Positions 1-9,288 of a stretch of DNA of 64,000 nucleotides are shown piece by piece. The notes beneath the pieces were generated by a model. The model had not been told where the DNA came from and searched no databases. It saw nothing but the letters and a program-made list of their open reading frames with translations. The DNA is from Gammaproteobacteria bacterium (GTDB taxonomy: Bacteria; Pseudomonadota; Gammaproteobacteria; VBWC01): the NCBI GenBank assembly GCA_006218035.1, contig VBWC01000018.1, positions 62,001 to 126,000 on the forward strand. Direction: 5' to 3'. The stretch's first letter is position 1. The number at the start of each line of letters is the position of its first letter. Made by a program: the position numbers and the translations under genes.

Positions 1-2
1 TC

Positions 3-1412
3 GAGGTCGATCTGTGGCAACGCATTCGTGGCGGATACGCGCTGGTCGATTATGGGAATCCGCGTGTCGAAGCAGAACGTCAATGGTTCACCAAACACGT
101 CGCGTATCTTGACAGGGTCGCGGAGCGCGCCGAACCCTACCTTTACCATATTGTCGAGGAAGTCGAAAAACGCGGCATGCCGATGGAAATCGCGCTGCTG
201 CCGATCATCGAAAGCGCTTTCCAGCCGTTGGCCTATTCACACGGCCGCGCCGCGGGAATCTGGCAGTTTATTCCAAGCACCGGTGAACTCTACGGCCTGA
301 AGCAAAACTGGTGGTACGACGGACGCCGCGACATTATCGCTTCAACGGATGCTGCGTTGCGCTATTTGCAGAAACTGAGCGAAACCTTCGATGGTGACTG
401 GCTGCTGGCACTTGCCGCGTACAATTCCGGCGCCGGAACCGTCACGAATGCGATCAAGGCCAATATCGCGAAAAACAAGCCTACGGATTTCTGGTCGCTG
501 AGCCTGCCTGCGGAAACCAGCACTTATGTGCCGAGACTGCTTGCCGTGTCTTCCATCATCGAACAACCGGAGCACTACGGAATCACGTTGCGGTCGATAG
601 CGAACGAGGCGTCCATCATGACAGTCGATACAGGCAGACAAATCGATCTCGCGCTCGCGGCCGATCTATCCGGCATATCGCTCGAAAATATGTATCGCCT
701 GAATCCGGGATTTAATCGCTGGGCAACTGATCCGGATGGGCCACACATGCTGGTTCTGCCGGTCGAAAAAGGCGAGCGATTCAGATCCGCGCTGGCGCAG
801 CTACCGCCGGAAAAACGCATCCGATGGGAGCTGCACCGGATCCGCGGCGGCGAGACGTTAAACCAGATTGCGCAGAAGTACAGCACTACCGTGCAGGTGC
901 TGAAGGACGTAAACAAACTGGACGGCCATGTCATTCACGCCGACCAGAACCTGGTCATTCCGGTCGCGACACGCAGCCTGGCGAGCTACAGTCTCAGCGA
1001 ACGCCAGCGACTGGTAACCCGGCAGAATACGTCCAGCAGAACCGGCCTGAAGGTGGCCTATGTGGTAAAGCCGGGGGATACGTTCTGGGATATCGCGCGC
1101 AAACACAAGGTCGAGGTCAACCAGTTGGCGTCATGGAACAACATCGCACCGCGTGACACGTTGCGTATCGGCCAGAAACTGGTCGTCTGGTCCAGCGTCA
1201 AAACGGCGGCGGCGCCGGGCATGCCGTCAACCCAGCAGCGGATTAATTACACGGTGCGGCGCGGTGACTCGCTGGCCGGTATATCACAGAAATTCAACGT
1301 CAATCTCAATGATCTGGTGCGCTGGAACTCGCTCGACAAAACCAAACACCTGCAGCCGGGCCAGAAGCTGGTTCTGGTGGTAGATGTCACCCGCCAGGCG
1401 GAAAACACCTAA
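3..1412 (+). CDS. mltD: Membrane-bound lytic murein transglycosylase D (5' partial)
   Basis: Cleaves the MurNAc-GlcNAc bond of peptidoglycan in the periplasm, leaving 1,6-anhydro ends. The frame is open to the window edge; the ATG at 177 is internal, because the residues before it (PYLYHIVEEVEKRGMP) already match the MltD catalytic domain. The SLT active-site block with the catalytic Glu (IIESAFQP, Glu codon 210-212) and the AGIWQFIPSTG motif follow. Three C-terminal LysM peptidoglycan-binding repeats lie at about 836-965, 1052-1180 and 1247-1375. The signal/lipoprotein N-terminus lies outside the window. Family assignment is firm; three LysM is within the range seen for MltD. Confidence 0.95.
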   Translation, partial: EVDLWQRIRGGYALVDYGNPRVEAERQWFTKHVAYLDRVAERAEPYLYHIVEEVEKRGMPMEIALLPIIESAFQPLAYSHGRAAGIWQFIPSTGELYGLKQNWWYDGRRDIIASTDAALRYLQKLSETFDGDWLLALAAYNSGAGTVTNAIKANIAKNKPTDFWSLSLPAETSTYVPRLLAVSSIIEQPEHYGITLRSIANEASIMTVDTGRQIDLALAADLSGISLENMYRLNPGFNRWATDPDGPHMLVLPVEKGERFRSALAQLPPEKRIRWELHRIRGGETLNQIAQKYSTTVQVLKDVNKLDGHVIHADQNLVIPVATRSLASYSLSERQRLVTRQNTSSRTGLKVAYVVKPGDTFWDIARKHKVEVNQLASWNNIAPRDTLRIGQKLVVWSSVKTAAAPGMPSTQQRINYTVRRGDSLAGISQKFNVNLNDLVRWNSLDKTKHLQPGQKLVLVVDVTRQAENT

Positions 1413-1464
1413 CCGTAACCACACACCTGCCCACCGTCGCGGTCTTATCATCTCGCGATGGTAA

Positions 1465-2205
1465 CTACGCGGTATACAACATCTTTGCGCCGGCGATGAC
1501 GAGAACTACCCCCAGCACCTTGCGCAACATCATCGGCGAGAACCGCCGAACGGCAAACTCCGAACCGATCACGGCGCCGGCGACAGCCGCGCCGACATAC
1601 CACGTCAGCCCCGGCGGCCAGGTCGCGCCGGTTACTGCATGGCCGGCCAGGCCGGCAAGCGAGTTAACGAGGATAAAAGCGGCCGCAATCGCCGCGTTGG
1701 TGCGCATGGTCGTCCAGCGCAACAGCAACAACAGCGGGCTGAGGTAGATCCCGCCACCAACGCCGGTCAGGCCGGACACAAAACCGAGCAGCCCGCCGAC
1801 CGGTAGCGATACCCATAGCGCCGGCGAACGGACCTCACCGTCGTATTCAATTTTGACCAGGAATCTTAGTGCGGCGACGAGCAACGCGACACCGACGACA
1901 GCGCGATAGGAAGTGTCAGTGATGGTCCATGCGCCGCCCAGGTACGCCAGCGGCGTCGACGCAAGCGCAAACGGCAAAAAAAGTCGCCAGTTAAAATGGC
2001 CTGCACGCACCAGGCGCACCAGTACCAAGCCGGCTACAAATACGTTCATCGTCAACGCCGCGGGTTTCATGATCGCAGGGGAGAGACCGAATAGCGCCAT
2101 CGCGGCGATATAGCCCGACGCACCGCCATGACCCACCGACGAGTACAGAACGGCCGTCAACAAAACAAGCACTAACAGCGCAACAGGGATCTCTTCGATC
2201 AACAT
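1465..2205 (-). CDS. TauE/SafE family membrane permease
   Basis: 246 aa, almost wholly hydrophobic, with the YSSVGHGGASGY motif near the N-terminus and the mirrored LTGVGGGIYLSPLLL motif in the second half, both typical of the TauE/SafE (DUF81) family of anion/sulfite exporters. About eight membrane helices. It converges on mltD (53 bp between the stops) and stands alone. Substrate cannot be told from sequence; sulfite, sulfoacetate or related organic anions are the family precedents. Confidence 0.88.
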   Translation of the reverse strand: MLIEEIPVALLVLVLLTAVLYSSVGHGGASGYIAAMALFGLSPAIMKPAALTMNVFVAGLVLVRLVRAGHFNWRLFLPFALASTPLAYLGGAWTITDTSYRAVVGVALLVAALRFLVKIEYDGEVRSPALWVSLPVGGLLGFVSGLTGVGGGIYLSPLLLLLRWTTMRTNAAIAAAFILVNSLAGLAGHAVTGATWPPGLTWYVGAAVAGAVIGSEFAVRRFSPMMLRKVLGVVLVIAGAKMLYTA

Positions 2206-2310
2206 CCGCGAACGGTACCACAGCGATGTCTTTGACGGCAGCCGAATATCATCTGCCGGTAACGAATAACAGAAATTTCAGGCGGCTTTTGCGGCGGATT
2301 AACGTGCCGC

Positions 2311-3033
2311 CTAGACAGGTCGGGTTTGTTGACGCTGACGCTCGCCGGGCGTCAGGATATCGCGGCTTATCGTATCTTCGTTGATCTTGTCCAGATCCGG
2401 CATGCCATGCACATTGCCATACATGACGCTGGCGTGATCCCAGTTGGTGTCGAGACCGTAATATTGCAGACCGATGGTCTTGGCGACCATCTTCCGTATT
2501 CGCGCCAGATAAGTCGCCTCATCCGTGCGATTCCCTGCTGCATCGAGCGTCATACGCGCAGAGGAAATAACCGTGCAATGCGAGCCTTCACGCTTGGCGT
2601 AGATATACTTCCAGTTCTGCTCCAGCGTAAACAGGTCCATCGGGGTGATGCCGATAACGACGGCACGCGGGTTCATCGTGATTTTCGGCAACGATCCCAA
2701 TACTGCGGTGATGACCTTCTCGGCGACCAATTGATTGCGCTGGCTGTCCAGCATTTCAGGCGACACCGGCACTACGGGTAACACTGCAATGTTCAACCGG
2801 GTGTGCGTACGGAAATACGTTTCCACTGCCGCCAGGTGACGGCGTGGCAGCGGACCAACCGGCAGGAAATAGATATCCGCCTTTCGATCGGGTTCTTTTT
2901 GTCGCGGTGGCGACGGCCGGGAGGCCTGTCGGGGCACGCCGTTTTGAGGGCGTTTCCGAGCGGGCGGCTGCTTAAAATACCTTGCAATCAGGACCGCGGC
3001 GGCAACGACGACGGCCACTACGACTTTGTTCAT
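2311..3033 (-). CDS. Archaemetzincin-like protein lacking the zinc-binding motif
   Basis: 240 aa with an N-terminal membrane anchor (VVVAVVVAAAVLIARYF) and a proline/arginine-rich linker, so probably anchored facing the periplasm. The body follows the archaemetzincin (COG1913/AMZ) order: IYFLPVGPL, then VVIGITPMDLF, then VISSARM, then a helix and VMYGNVHGMPDLDKI. Where active members have HExxHxxGxxHC this protein has KMVAKTIGLQYYGL, so none of the three His ligands nor the Glu is present. AAGGGA precedes the ATG. Probably a non-catalytic binding protein; family assignment is by motif order, not by search. Confidence 0.6.
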   Translation of the reverse strand: MNKVVVAVVVAAAVLIARYFKQPPARKRPQNGVPRQASRPSPPRQKEPDRKADIYFLPVGPLPRRHLAAVETYFRTHTRLNIAVLPVVPVSPEMLDSQRNQLVAEKVITAVLGSLPKITMNPRAVVIGITPMDLFTLEQNWKYIYAKREGSHCTVISSARMTLDAAGNRTDEATYLARIRKMVAKTIGLQYYGLDTNWDHASVMYGNVHGMPDLDKINEDTISRDILTPGERQRQQTRPV

Positions 3034-3470
3034 TGTCCCAAATCCCTTCTAGCCCGTGCGCTGACCGCGAACCTCGACGACCCGGAGACCCCGGGATCAT
3101 GGTAGTCCGAAAGCCCCACCCGGTTCGCCAAGGATACGCACCACATAATAAACCTTTTTGTTAACAATCTCTTATGAAAAACCGGATTGGCGGCACGCAC
3201 GGCTGACCACCAGCCGCCAACGCTACCCGCCCGGCTCGATTCTAGTTATCGACCAATTGCCACGGTTTGTTTATCCCGGCGCGAACCGTCTCTATCAGCG
3301 CACTGGCCGACCGCTACCGTAAACGGGCTCCGGCGCTACCCCCTGGCCGGCATACCTACCGCGATCTTCAGCGTATGCGCGTCGCCACCTGACACGGCAT
3401 TAAAAGAAACAGGCAAGGGGCCTGCCAACGCCTGTCCTGCCTTACAGTGACGCACCGGGCCCCATCTGGC
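3034..3470. other. Intergenic, no gene seen
   Basis: About 437 bp between two minus-strand genes. No frame in either strand shows protein-like composition or a recognisable motif. It must hold the promoter of the archaemetzincin-like gene near its left end; the AT-rich stretch around 3150-3180 is the only promoter-like base composition. Confidence 0.5.
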
Positions 3471-4058
3471 TTATGGTACGGAATGACAGCGCATGCAGTT
3501 CAACGTCGGCGCAAATGCGACCTTGCCGTGACACACACCGCAATACTGACCCTGAAGAACATCGGTCATCGCGATGTTGCTCGTCCCTTTCTGTTGCTTG
3601 AAAATAGCCGGGTGGCAATTGGAGCAGTCCAGCCACTCCGTGTGCGCCTTGTGCGGAAACCGCACTTTGGGCATCGCTCCGGTGTCGGCAAAGATAATGT
3701 CGGTATCCAGCAGCTTCATCTGCGCGTGTCCCAACAAATCGGCGCGGGGGGCGATCAGGCCCTTGTCGACAGTCTCCACCCAGTTAGTCAACCCGGCACT
3801 ATCACGCGGGAAATCCGTCATCGCGACGTGCGGCGGTTGCAGGTAACCGACAGACGCATTGACCGGGTCGTGAATACCGTCCTTTTCAACCGGTACCACC
3901 TTGCCCTCCGTCTGAAAGTGCTTGCCACGATCCTTCAACACCGGCTCAAGCATGTCGGCAGCCACTGCAACAGCGCCAACCGCCAGCAACCCCGCCAGGG
4001 TCATTCCGCACCCGATTAAAATCAATCGCGCATATCGCGCCATTCGAATTCGTTTCAT
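3471..4058 (-). CDS. Cytochrome c3-like multiheme protein
   Basis: 195 aa with an N-terminal hydrophobic export/anchor segment (LILIGCGMTLAGLLAVGAVAVAA). The C-terminal third carries three heme c attachment motifs, CSNCH, CGVCH and CMRCH, together with extra histidines (PHKAH) that suit bis-His ligation, as in small c3/c7-type cytochromes (cytochrome_c7-like family). Likely a periplasmic, membrane-tethered electron carrier. GGAG lies 4 nt before the ATG. No oxidoreductase partner is adjacent, so its redox chain is unknown. Confidence 0.82.
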   Translation of the reverse strand: MKRIRMARYARLILIGCGMTLAGLLAVGAVAVAADMLEPVLKDRGKHFQTEGKVVPVEKDGIHDPVNASVGYLQPPHVAMTDFPRDSAGLTNWVETVDKGLIAPRADLLGHAQMKLLDTDIIFADTGAMPKVRFPHKAHTEWLDCSNCHPAIFKQQKGTSNIAMTDVLQGQYCGVCHGKVAFAPTLNCMRCHSVP

Positions 4059-4248
4059 ATCGCTCCACTTAATATCTGCATATCAAAAAAACCCCCTATC
4101 CCTGACGAGAAATGCCGCCACGCCCCTGGGAGGAGTGCATTATAGCCGACGAACGAAGCGACGCGCCGGCGGGGTCGGCCCGCTGCTCGCGCTTACAGTG
4201 CGGTGTGATCCGTCGAAATCTCTATGACCAGCCGATGCAGATAACCGG

Positions 4249-6492
4249 TTATCCGGCAGCTAATGCTAATGCTGCCACCGGCTCGCTCTCCTGATCGCCA
4301 CACAGCGGGCGGGGCTCGGCCAGGCCAAAGCCCTGCACATAGGTAATACCTATTTCAAACAGCTTCTCATAGATGTCCTGATTCTCGACACATTCTGCAA
4401 TCGTCTGCTTGCCCATCGTTTCCGCAATTTCGTGGAAAGAATTCACCATCAGATAATCGACGGAATCCCGAGCGATGTTTCTGACAAACATCCCGTCGAT
4501 CTTGATGAAGTCCACCGGAAGCCGTTTCAGGTACTCGAACGACGAGGCGCCGCTGCCGAAATCATCGAGCGCAAAATGACAGCCGAGATCCCGCAGCACA
4601 CCCATATAACGCGCCGTTCGCTCCGGTGTCGATATCGCTGCGGCTTCCGTGACTTCAAAACAAATCTTTTCCGCCAGATGCCGGTACGTGGTCAACTGCT
4701 CGCGCAGAAACCCGAGAAAATCGTCGTCTGAAAGTGAGATTCCGGAAAGGTTTATCGACGCAATGTAAAGAGCATCCAGCCGCTCAGGATGCAGCGCGAG
4801 CCACTCGAGCACATGTGAAACGACCCAGCGATCAACCGCCGGCGCCAGTCCCAGTCGCTCGACGGACCGAATAAATGCTCCAGGCGGCAGAATACTTCCC
4901 GATGCGTCGACCATCCTCAATAACACCTCGTAGTGCTGCCGGGTCTGTTGGCTCATCCGCATCGGAAAGATCGGTTGTTGATAGAGGCGGAATTCATCAT
5001 GCTTCAACGCCTGCTGTAACCGTGCATACCAGTGATTCGCGTCACGCTGAACATTGCGCGTCCGGGACAGATGCTCCGCGACGTACACGCGATTCCGCCC
5101 CTGCTCCTTCGCCATATAACATGCCTTGTCAGCATCGCCCATTACCTGATCGAGCGTCTTGCTTTCGGACGTGAGGGACACGAGACCGATGCTGACGCCG
5201 ATAGCAAACTCCTGTCCTTCCCAGACAAACCGGAAGTCGCCAATCGCCTGACAAAGCTCGTCGGCAAAACGACGCGCCTGAGCCGCGGCACAATGCTCCA
5301 GCAGTACCGCAAACTCATCACCGCCCAGCCTTGCGACGGTATCCCGCTTCCGGATACGCTTGCGCAGTACATTACCCAATTGACGCAGCAACTCGTCGCC
5401 GGCCGCATGCCCGCAGGTATCGTTGACGTACTTGAACTTGTCGAGGTCCAGGTAACATACCGCGTATTCCCCGGTCTCCTGCTGCGCCGCATTCAGGATG
5501 CGGCCGAGACGCCGCTCGAACTCCCGGCGATTGACCAGCCCGGTCAATACATCGTGGCTGGCCTGATGCGACAGTCGCTGCGACAGCTGGTGCAAATCAG
5601 TGACGTTATCGCAGACAATCAGACCGACGCGCTGCCCGGAACGTTCCACTATTACCCGGCCGATCATTTTGAGCCAGAGCGAACATCCGCGGCGATCGGA
5701 CGCCTGAATCTCGGCCTGATGAACTACACCCGGCTCCTCAAAACAATTCGCGAGGCAACTGCGGAACAGCTCCCGATCCTCGCGCCGGAATATCTCCGCG
5801 ACACTCGTGCCAATCAATTCCTCAACTGCATATCCCAAAACATCGGCGCCGAACTGATTGACGGATAGCAGACTGCCCGCGCTGTCCACGGTGAAGAACA
5901 TCGACGGATTCTCGTGATACAGCACGCGAAAACGCTCCTCGCTGCTGCGCAGTGAGTCTTCGGATCGACGTCGTTCCGTAATCTCGTCCTGAAGCCGCTT
6001 GCTCACGACGAAGAGTTCGTCGGCGCGCTCCGCCACACGGACTTCAAGTTCGTCGTTGCTTTTTCGTAGCGAGGCCTCCACCTGCTGTCTTGCGGCCAAC
6101 TCGCTGGATAGTTCACGTTTGGCCGTTTCCAGCGAACCCAGCATTTTCACCGAGGACAGAATCAGGCGCTTAGTGAGAAACACCAGTCCAACGCCGATCG
6201 CCGCAACCCCCAGCAGCGTAGCGATCCTGGTCCATGTCAGATGCAGTGCCGTCATCCACGCCATCGCCGGCTCCGTTGAGGTCAACGAAGGCTGGACAAG
6301 CATCAAATACAGATCAATCAGATGGAAAGAGGCGATGAAGCCAAGGCCGGCCAACATAATATACATGCCGGCCACCAGGCCAAGAGTACGGACACTATGA
6401 CGATAACGGAGCAGCAGGAACCACACGTAAACCGCTACCAGAATGATAGCCAGATCGATACCGGTCATCACGAGGACCGAGCTCCAGACCAT
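4249..6492 (-). CDS. Membrane PAS-GGDEF-EAL cyclic-di-GMP signalling protein
   Basis: 747 aa from the ATG at 6492, chosen because AGGAGG sits 6 nt upstream (6499-6504); the frame is open further upstream, but that stretch looks non-coding. Order: three membrane helices (about residues 5-110), a coiled coil, a PAS domain (about 190-310), a GGDEF domain with intact RLGGDEF near residue 389, and an EAL domain whose signature reads EVL (near 520) followed by DDFGSG and a FIKIDG loop. The GGDEF site suggests diguanylate cyclase activity. The EVL form keeps the metal-binding Glu and the later Asp pair, so phosphodiesterase activity is possible. Confidence 0.93.
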   Translation of the reverse strand: MVWSSVLVMTGIDLAIILVAVYVWFLLLRYRHSVRTLGLVAGMYIMLAGLGFIASFHLIDLYLMLVQPSLTSTEPAMAWMTALHLTWTRIATLLGVAAIGVGLVFLTKRLILSSVKMLGSLETAKRELSSELAARQQVEASLRKSNDELEVRVAERADELFVVSKRLQDEITERRRSEDSLRSSEERFRVLYHENPSMFFTVDSAGSLLSVNQFGADVLGYAVEELIGTSVAEIFRREDRELFRSCLANCFEEPGVVHQAEIQASDRRGCSLWLKMIGRVIVERSGQRVGLIVCDNVTDLHQLSQRLSHQASHDVLTGLVNRREFERRLGRILNAAQQETGEYAVCYLDLDKFKYVNDTCGHAAGDELLRQLGNVLRKRIRKRDTVARLGGDEFAVLLEHCAAAQARRFADELCQAIGDFRFVWEGQEFAIGVSIGLVSLTSESKTLDQVMGDADKACYMAKEQGRNRVYVAEHLSRTRNVQRDANHWYARLQQALKHDEFRLYQQPIFPMRMSQQTRQHYEVLLRMVDASGSILPPGAFIRSVERLGLAPAVDRWVVSHVLEWLALHPERLDALYIASINLSGISLSDDDFLGFLREQLTTYRHLAEKICFEVTEAAAISTPERTARYMGVLRDLGCHFALDDFGSGASSFEYLKRLPVDFIKIDGMFVRNIARDSVDYLMVNSFHEIAETMGKQTIAECVENQDIYEKLFEIGITYVQGFGLAEPRPLCGDQESEPVAALALAAG

Positions 6493-7240
6493 CGCTTTCC
6501 TCCTGGCGGAACCGAAAGCGTCGGGCACGCCTGCAACAACAGCAGGCTGACCCGTCGTATCGATATACGACGCGGCTACCGATGCGCCCGCCCTACGTTT
6601 CCAGCCGGCAGGACACAGGAACAACCGCACTCGATACGACTCATTCTTTTATACGCTCAAACAGCACGACCAACAAGGCGCAGCGTCACAATGTGATCGC
6701 AATCGCTTATTCTTGCGACAGTAACCGGCAGAGCAGCGGGGCCAAGTCCGTGGCAGCCACGACTGAAAAATGCCGCGCGATCGGCAATCGCGGTCAGGCA
6801 AGCTATAAGCGGTCGTTGAAACCGCAGCACTGCGACACTGCGGGAAGGTTGATATAAAACAGCCGCAGCGTGCACCGGAAGACCTTGTTTACGTAGTCGA
6901 GGAGGGTAATAAGCGCGGCCGCCCGCGAAAGCCGTTACGGTTTTTGACCGCGCCCATGCGCGCTCGCCGCCGCTCTAAGGAACCTCTGATTAATCACCTT
7001 TTCGTCATTCCCGTACCCTCCGAGCATAAACTTCGCGGGAATCCAGCAACACACTGTTTCGAAAGCACTGGATTCCGGGTCTCCGCTACGCTCCGCCCGG
7101 AATGACGAATCAATCAGAGGTTCCCTAACAAAGTGCCTATTGCCATCCACACCTTCGATCAATGTTCACGGCGCGACATGAATTCCTCTCCAGCAGCAGC
7201 ATGTGCAGGAGCGGCGGGGACCTCCACCGGGCCGGACAAC
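6493..7240. other. Intergenic with one MITE
   Basis: About 750 bp between two minus-strand genes. No convincing coding frame. The only structured segment is the inverted-repeat element at 6979-7124. Confidence 0.5.
6979..7124. mobile_element. IS5-type MITE, 146 bp, CTAA target duplication
   Basis: Terminal inverted repeats GGAACCTCTGATT and AATC-AGAGGTTCC, flanked by the direct repeat CTAA (6975-6978 and 7125-7128), which fits the YTAR target duplication of IS5-group elements. Inside are a TCATTCCCG...CGGGAATCCAG arm and a 32-bp palindromic block (7072-7103, ATTCCGGG...CCCGGAAT) that recurs at 32763 and 55927. No coding capacity. Confidence 0.8.
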
Positions 7241-7909
7241 TCACACTGTAACCGCGTAGTACTGCCCCGCCGGACTTGAGCCGATCGCCGCGCGGTAACA
7301 GGCGGTAAGCTCTTCCATATTGGAGGCGCATATCCCAAGATTTCGCAGCAAACCGTCTTCAATGCTGTAAATCCACCCGTGGACAGTAAGCGACTGCCCG
7401 CGCGCCCAGGCGTCCTGCACGATGGTGGTCTGGCACACGCTGACCGCCTGCTCGATGACGTTCAGCTCGCACATCCGCTTAATCAGAGGCGTCTCGTCCT
7501 TGATCGTACACAAATGCGCATCATGCTTGAGACGCACGTCCTGCACATGGCGCAACCAGTTTTCAATCAAACCAAGTCGGCTGTTCCTGATGGCCGCCTG
7601 CACACCGCCGCACCCGTAGTGCCCGCAGACAATCACGTGACTGACCTTAAGCACATCGACTGCATACTGGATAACGGACAGGCAATTCAGATCGGTGTGC
7701 ACGACGATGTTGGCAACATTGCGGTGCACAAACAGCTCGCCCGGTAACAGGTCAACGATTTCGTTGGCCGGTACCCGGCTGTCCGAGCAGCCTATCCATA
7801 GAAATTGAGGCGCCTGCTGTCGCGATAACTTTAAAAAAATATCTGCGTCTTGCTCGACCATTGACGCAGCCCAGCGGCGATTGTTCTCGAAAAGCTCTTC
7901 AAGTTCCAT
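7241..7909 (-). CDS. can: Beta-class carbonic anhydrase
   Basis: 222 aa cytoplasmic zinc enzyme interconverting CO2 and bicarbonate. Zinc ligands and dyad are visible: CSDSRVPANEI (Cys, Asp-Arg dyad) near residue 42, and HYGCGGVQAA (His and second Cys) near residue 98. GELFVHRNVANIV is the usual inter-motif block. Length fits the Can/CynT type. GAGGCAGGTGC precedes the ATG. It is monocistronic here. Confidence 0.95.
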   Translation of the reverse strand: MELEELFENNRRWAASMVEQDADIFLKLSRQQAPQFLWIGCSDSRVPANEIVDLLPGELFVHRNVANIVVHTDLNCLSVIQYAVDVLKVSHVIVCGHYGCGGVQAAIRNSRLGLIENWLRHVQDVRLKHDAHLCTIKDETPLIKRMCELNVIEQAVSVCQTTIVQDAWARGQSLTVHGWIYSIEDGLLRNLGICASNMEELTACYRAAIGSSPAGQYYAVTV

Positions 7910-8501
7910 GCACCTGCCTCTTGTTAATTCTCAATGCGGCCATCCGGGCGGCGGTAACGCCGGGACTTGCCTCGTGGCGTGCTGCGCTTGTTCGCATCGC
8001 ACCCTCGACCAGGTGTGCATTTCGCCGCTGCGCTGCCGATCCGGATCGGCCTTCAGCATCTTCCGCATCCTCGCCGGATAAACTGGCGGAAATCCGTGGC
8101 ACTCGACACCTCGTACAACCAGACGCTGCTACCAGTCGAAAGGCCGGAGCCCGTTTTCTATAAGGAGAGATAAAAAATGTCGGCATCCGCTCACTGCCTA
8201 CACATATCGCCGGCTCATCCGGTTATCGCCCTGCAGCGCCGGGGTAATATTGTCGAATAAACGGGCAAATGGTAGCACGGCCGCACGCGATGATAATGGT
8301 TTTTAGTTCTGTTGACGCGCACCATTTGACGCCTCCGGTATCGGGCAATCGAATTCAAGAATGCACTGCAACCGCAGCGAGGACCGGCGCGCGGCGGACT
8401 GAGCACCGGCTCGACCGGCCGTATTCGCTTCTTTATACCGTGATACCACCTTTGCGGTTACAATCGCACCAGGATACGGATTCAAGCCGAGGAGATAATA
8501 G
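7910..8501. other. Intergenic, divergent promoters only
   Basis: About 590 bp between divergent genes. The open frames in it have random-looking composition and lack ribosome binding sites. No repeats or RNA-like folds were recognised. Confidence 0.45.
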
Positions 8502-8678
8502 ATGATTGCTCGATTACTCGTGAGCGCCGGTCTGGTGGTGGTGGGCTACGCCATCGGCCGCACTGTTAACAATTTCCAGGAAACACGCGACGGCATTCTG
8601 GACTCGATCAAAGAAGAAGTCGTTTCGGATGAGGATTTACTGAAGGAAGACGACAAGGACGATAACACCATCGCCTGA
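8502..8678 (+). CDS. Small membrane-anchored acidic protein, unknown
   Basis: 58 aa. N-terminal hydrophobic helix (LLVSAGLVVVGYAIG), then a short amphipathic part and a strongly acidic tail (DEDLLKEDDKDD). GAGGAG lies 6 nt upstream of the ATG, which supports real translation. A single-pass inner-membrane small protein with the acidic tail in the cytoplasm is likely. No family recognised. Confidence 0.65.
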   Translation: MIARLLVSAGLVVVGYAIGRTVNNFQETRDGILDSIKEEVVSDEDLLKEDDKDDNTIA

Positions 8679-8798
8679 CCCCCGCGGCAGATAGTCGAAC
8701 GTCGCGGTTGCCCGGTACACGCGCGATCGGATACGTCTGATCCGCCACGCCGGTGCCCATAAACCTGATACGACCTGCCGGTTCGGTCGGCAACGAAG

Positions 8799-9188
8799 CT
8801 ACATGTCCTTCAGAAAATCGATGTAGTCGAGGTAGTAGATCACCGTCGTTTTTAACTGATCGATCCGCACCAGCACATCGGCGCACGGGCCGTCACAGGC
8901 CTTGCCACCATTTCGATAGGGCGCGACAAGATCATTGATCTGCGCATCCAGCCCGCTTCTTGATTGCCACAGCGCATGGAATTTCTCTGCATATTCGCCG
9001 CACACGCCGCCTGTAGCAGCGGCCTTGCCATCGATGTCGAGTCGATCACTGCAACGGCTGCCGAGCGCCGTCATCCGTTTGAGCGTATCGATCTGCGCCG
9101 CGAGCAACATATCGTCGAGCGCATGGGCCGGGGAAAATGCGCCACTCATGACAGCAGCGGTCAAACCCGCCCACAGACATCGCTTCAT
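8799..9188 (-). CDS. Small secreted Cys-containing protein, unknown
   Basis: 129 aa from the ATG at 9188 (GGAGG just upstream); a longer open frame exists but overlaps the next gene. Signal peptide with AHA cleavage site (MKRCLWAG...FSPAHA). The mature part is alpha-helical with four Cys residues, including a CDGPCADV pair, suggesting disulfides. Downstream of the FGE-domain gene on the same strand with a 100-bp gap, so perhaps co-transcribed. No family recognised. Confidence 0.65.
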   Translation of the reverse strand: MKRCLWAGLTAAVMSGAFSPAHALDDMLLAAQIDTLKRMTALGSRCSDRLDIDGKAAATGGVCGEYAEKFHALWQSRSGLDAQINDLVAPYRNGGKACDGPCADVLVRIDQLKTTVIYYLDYIDFLKDM

Positions 9189-9288
9189 GATACCTCCGGA
9201 AAACTGGACAGTACTTCGCCCGCTGCCGTCAGATCGGCGTTCACGCCCATCCGACAGCAGCCGCAATCGGTGCGGGATGTCGCCGGCA

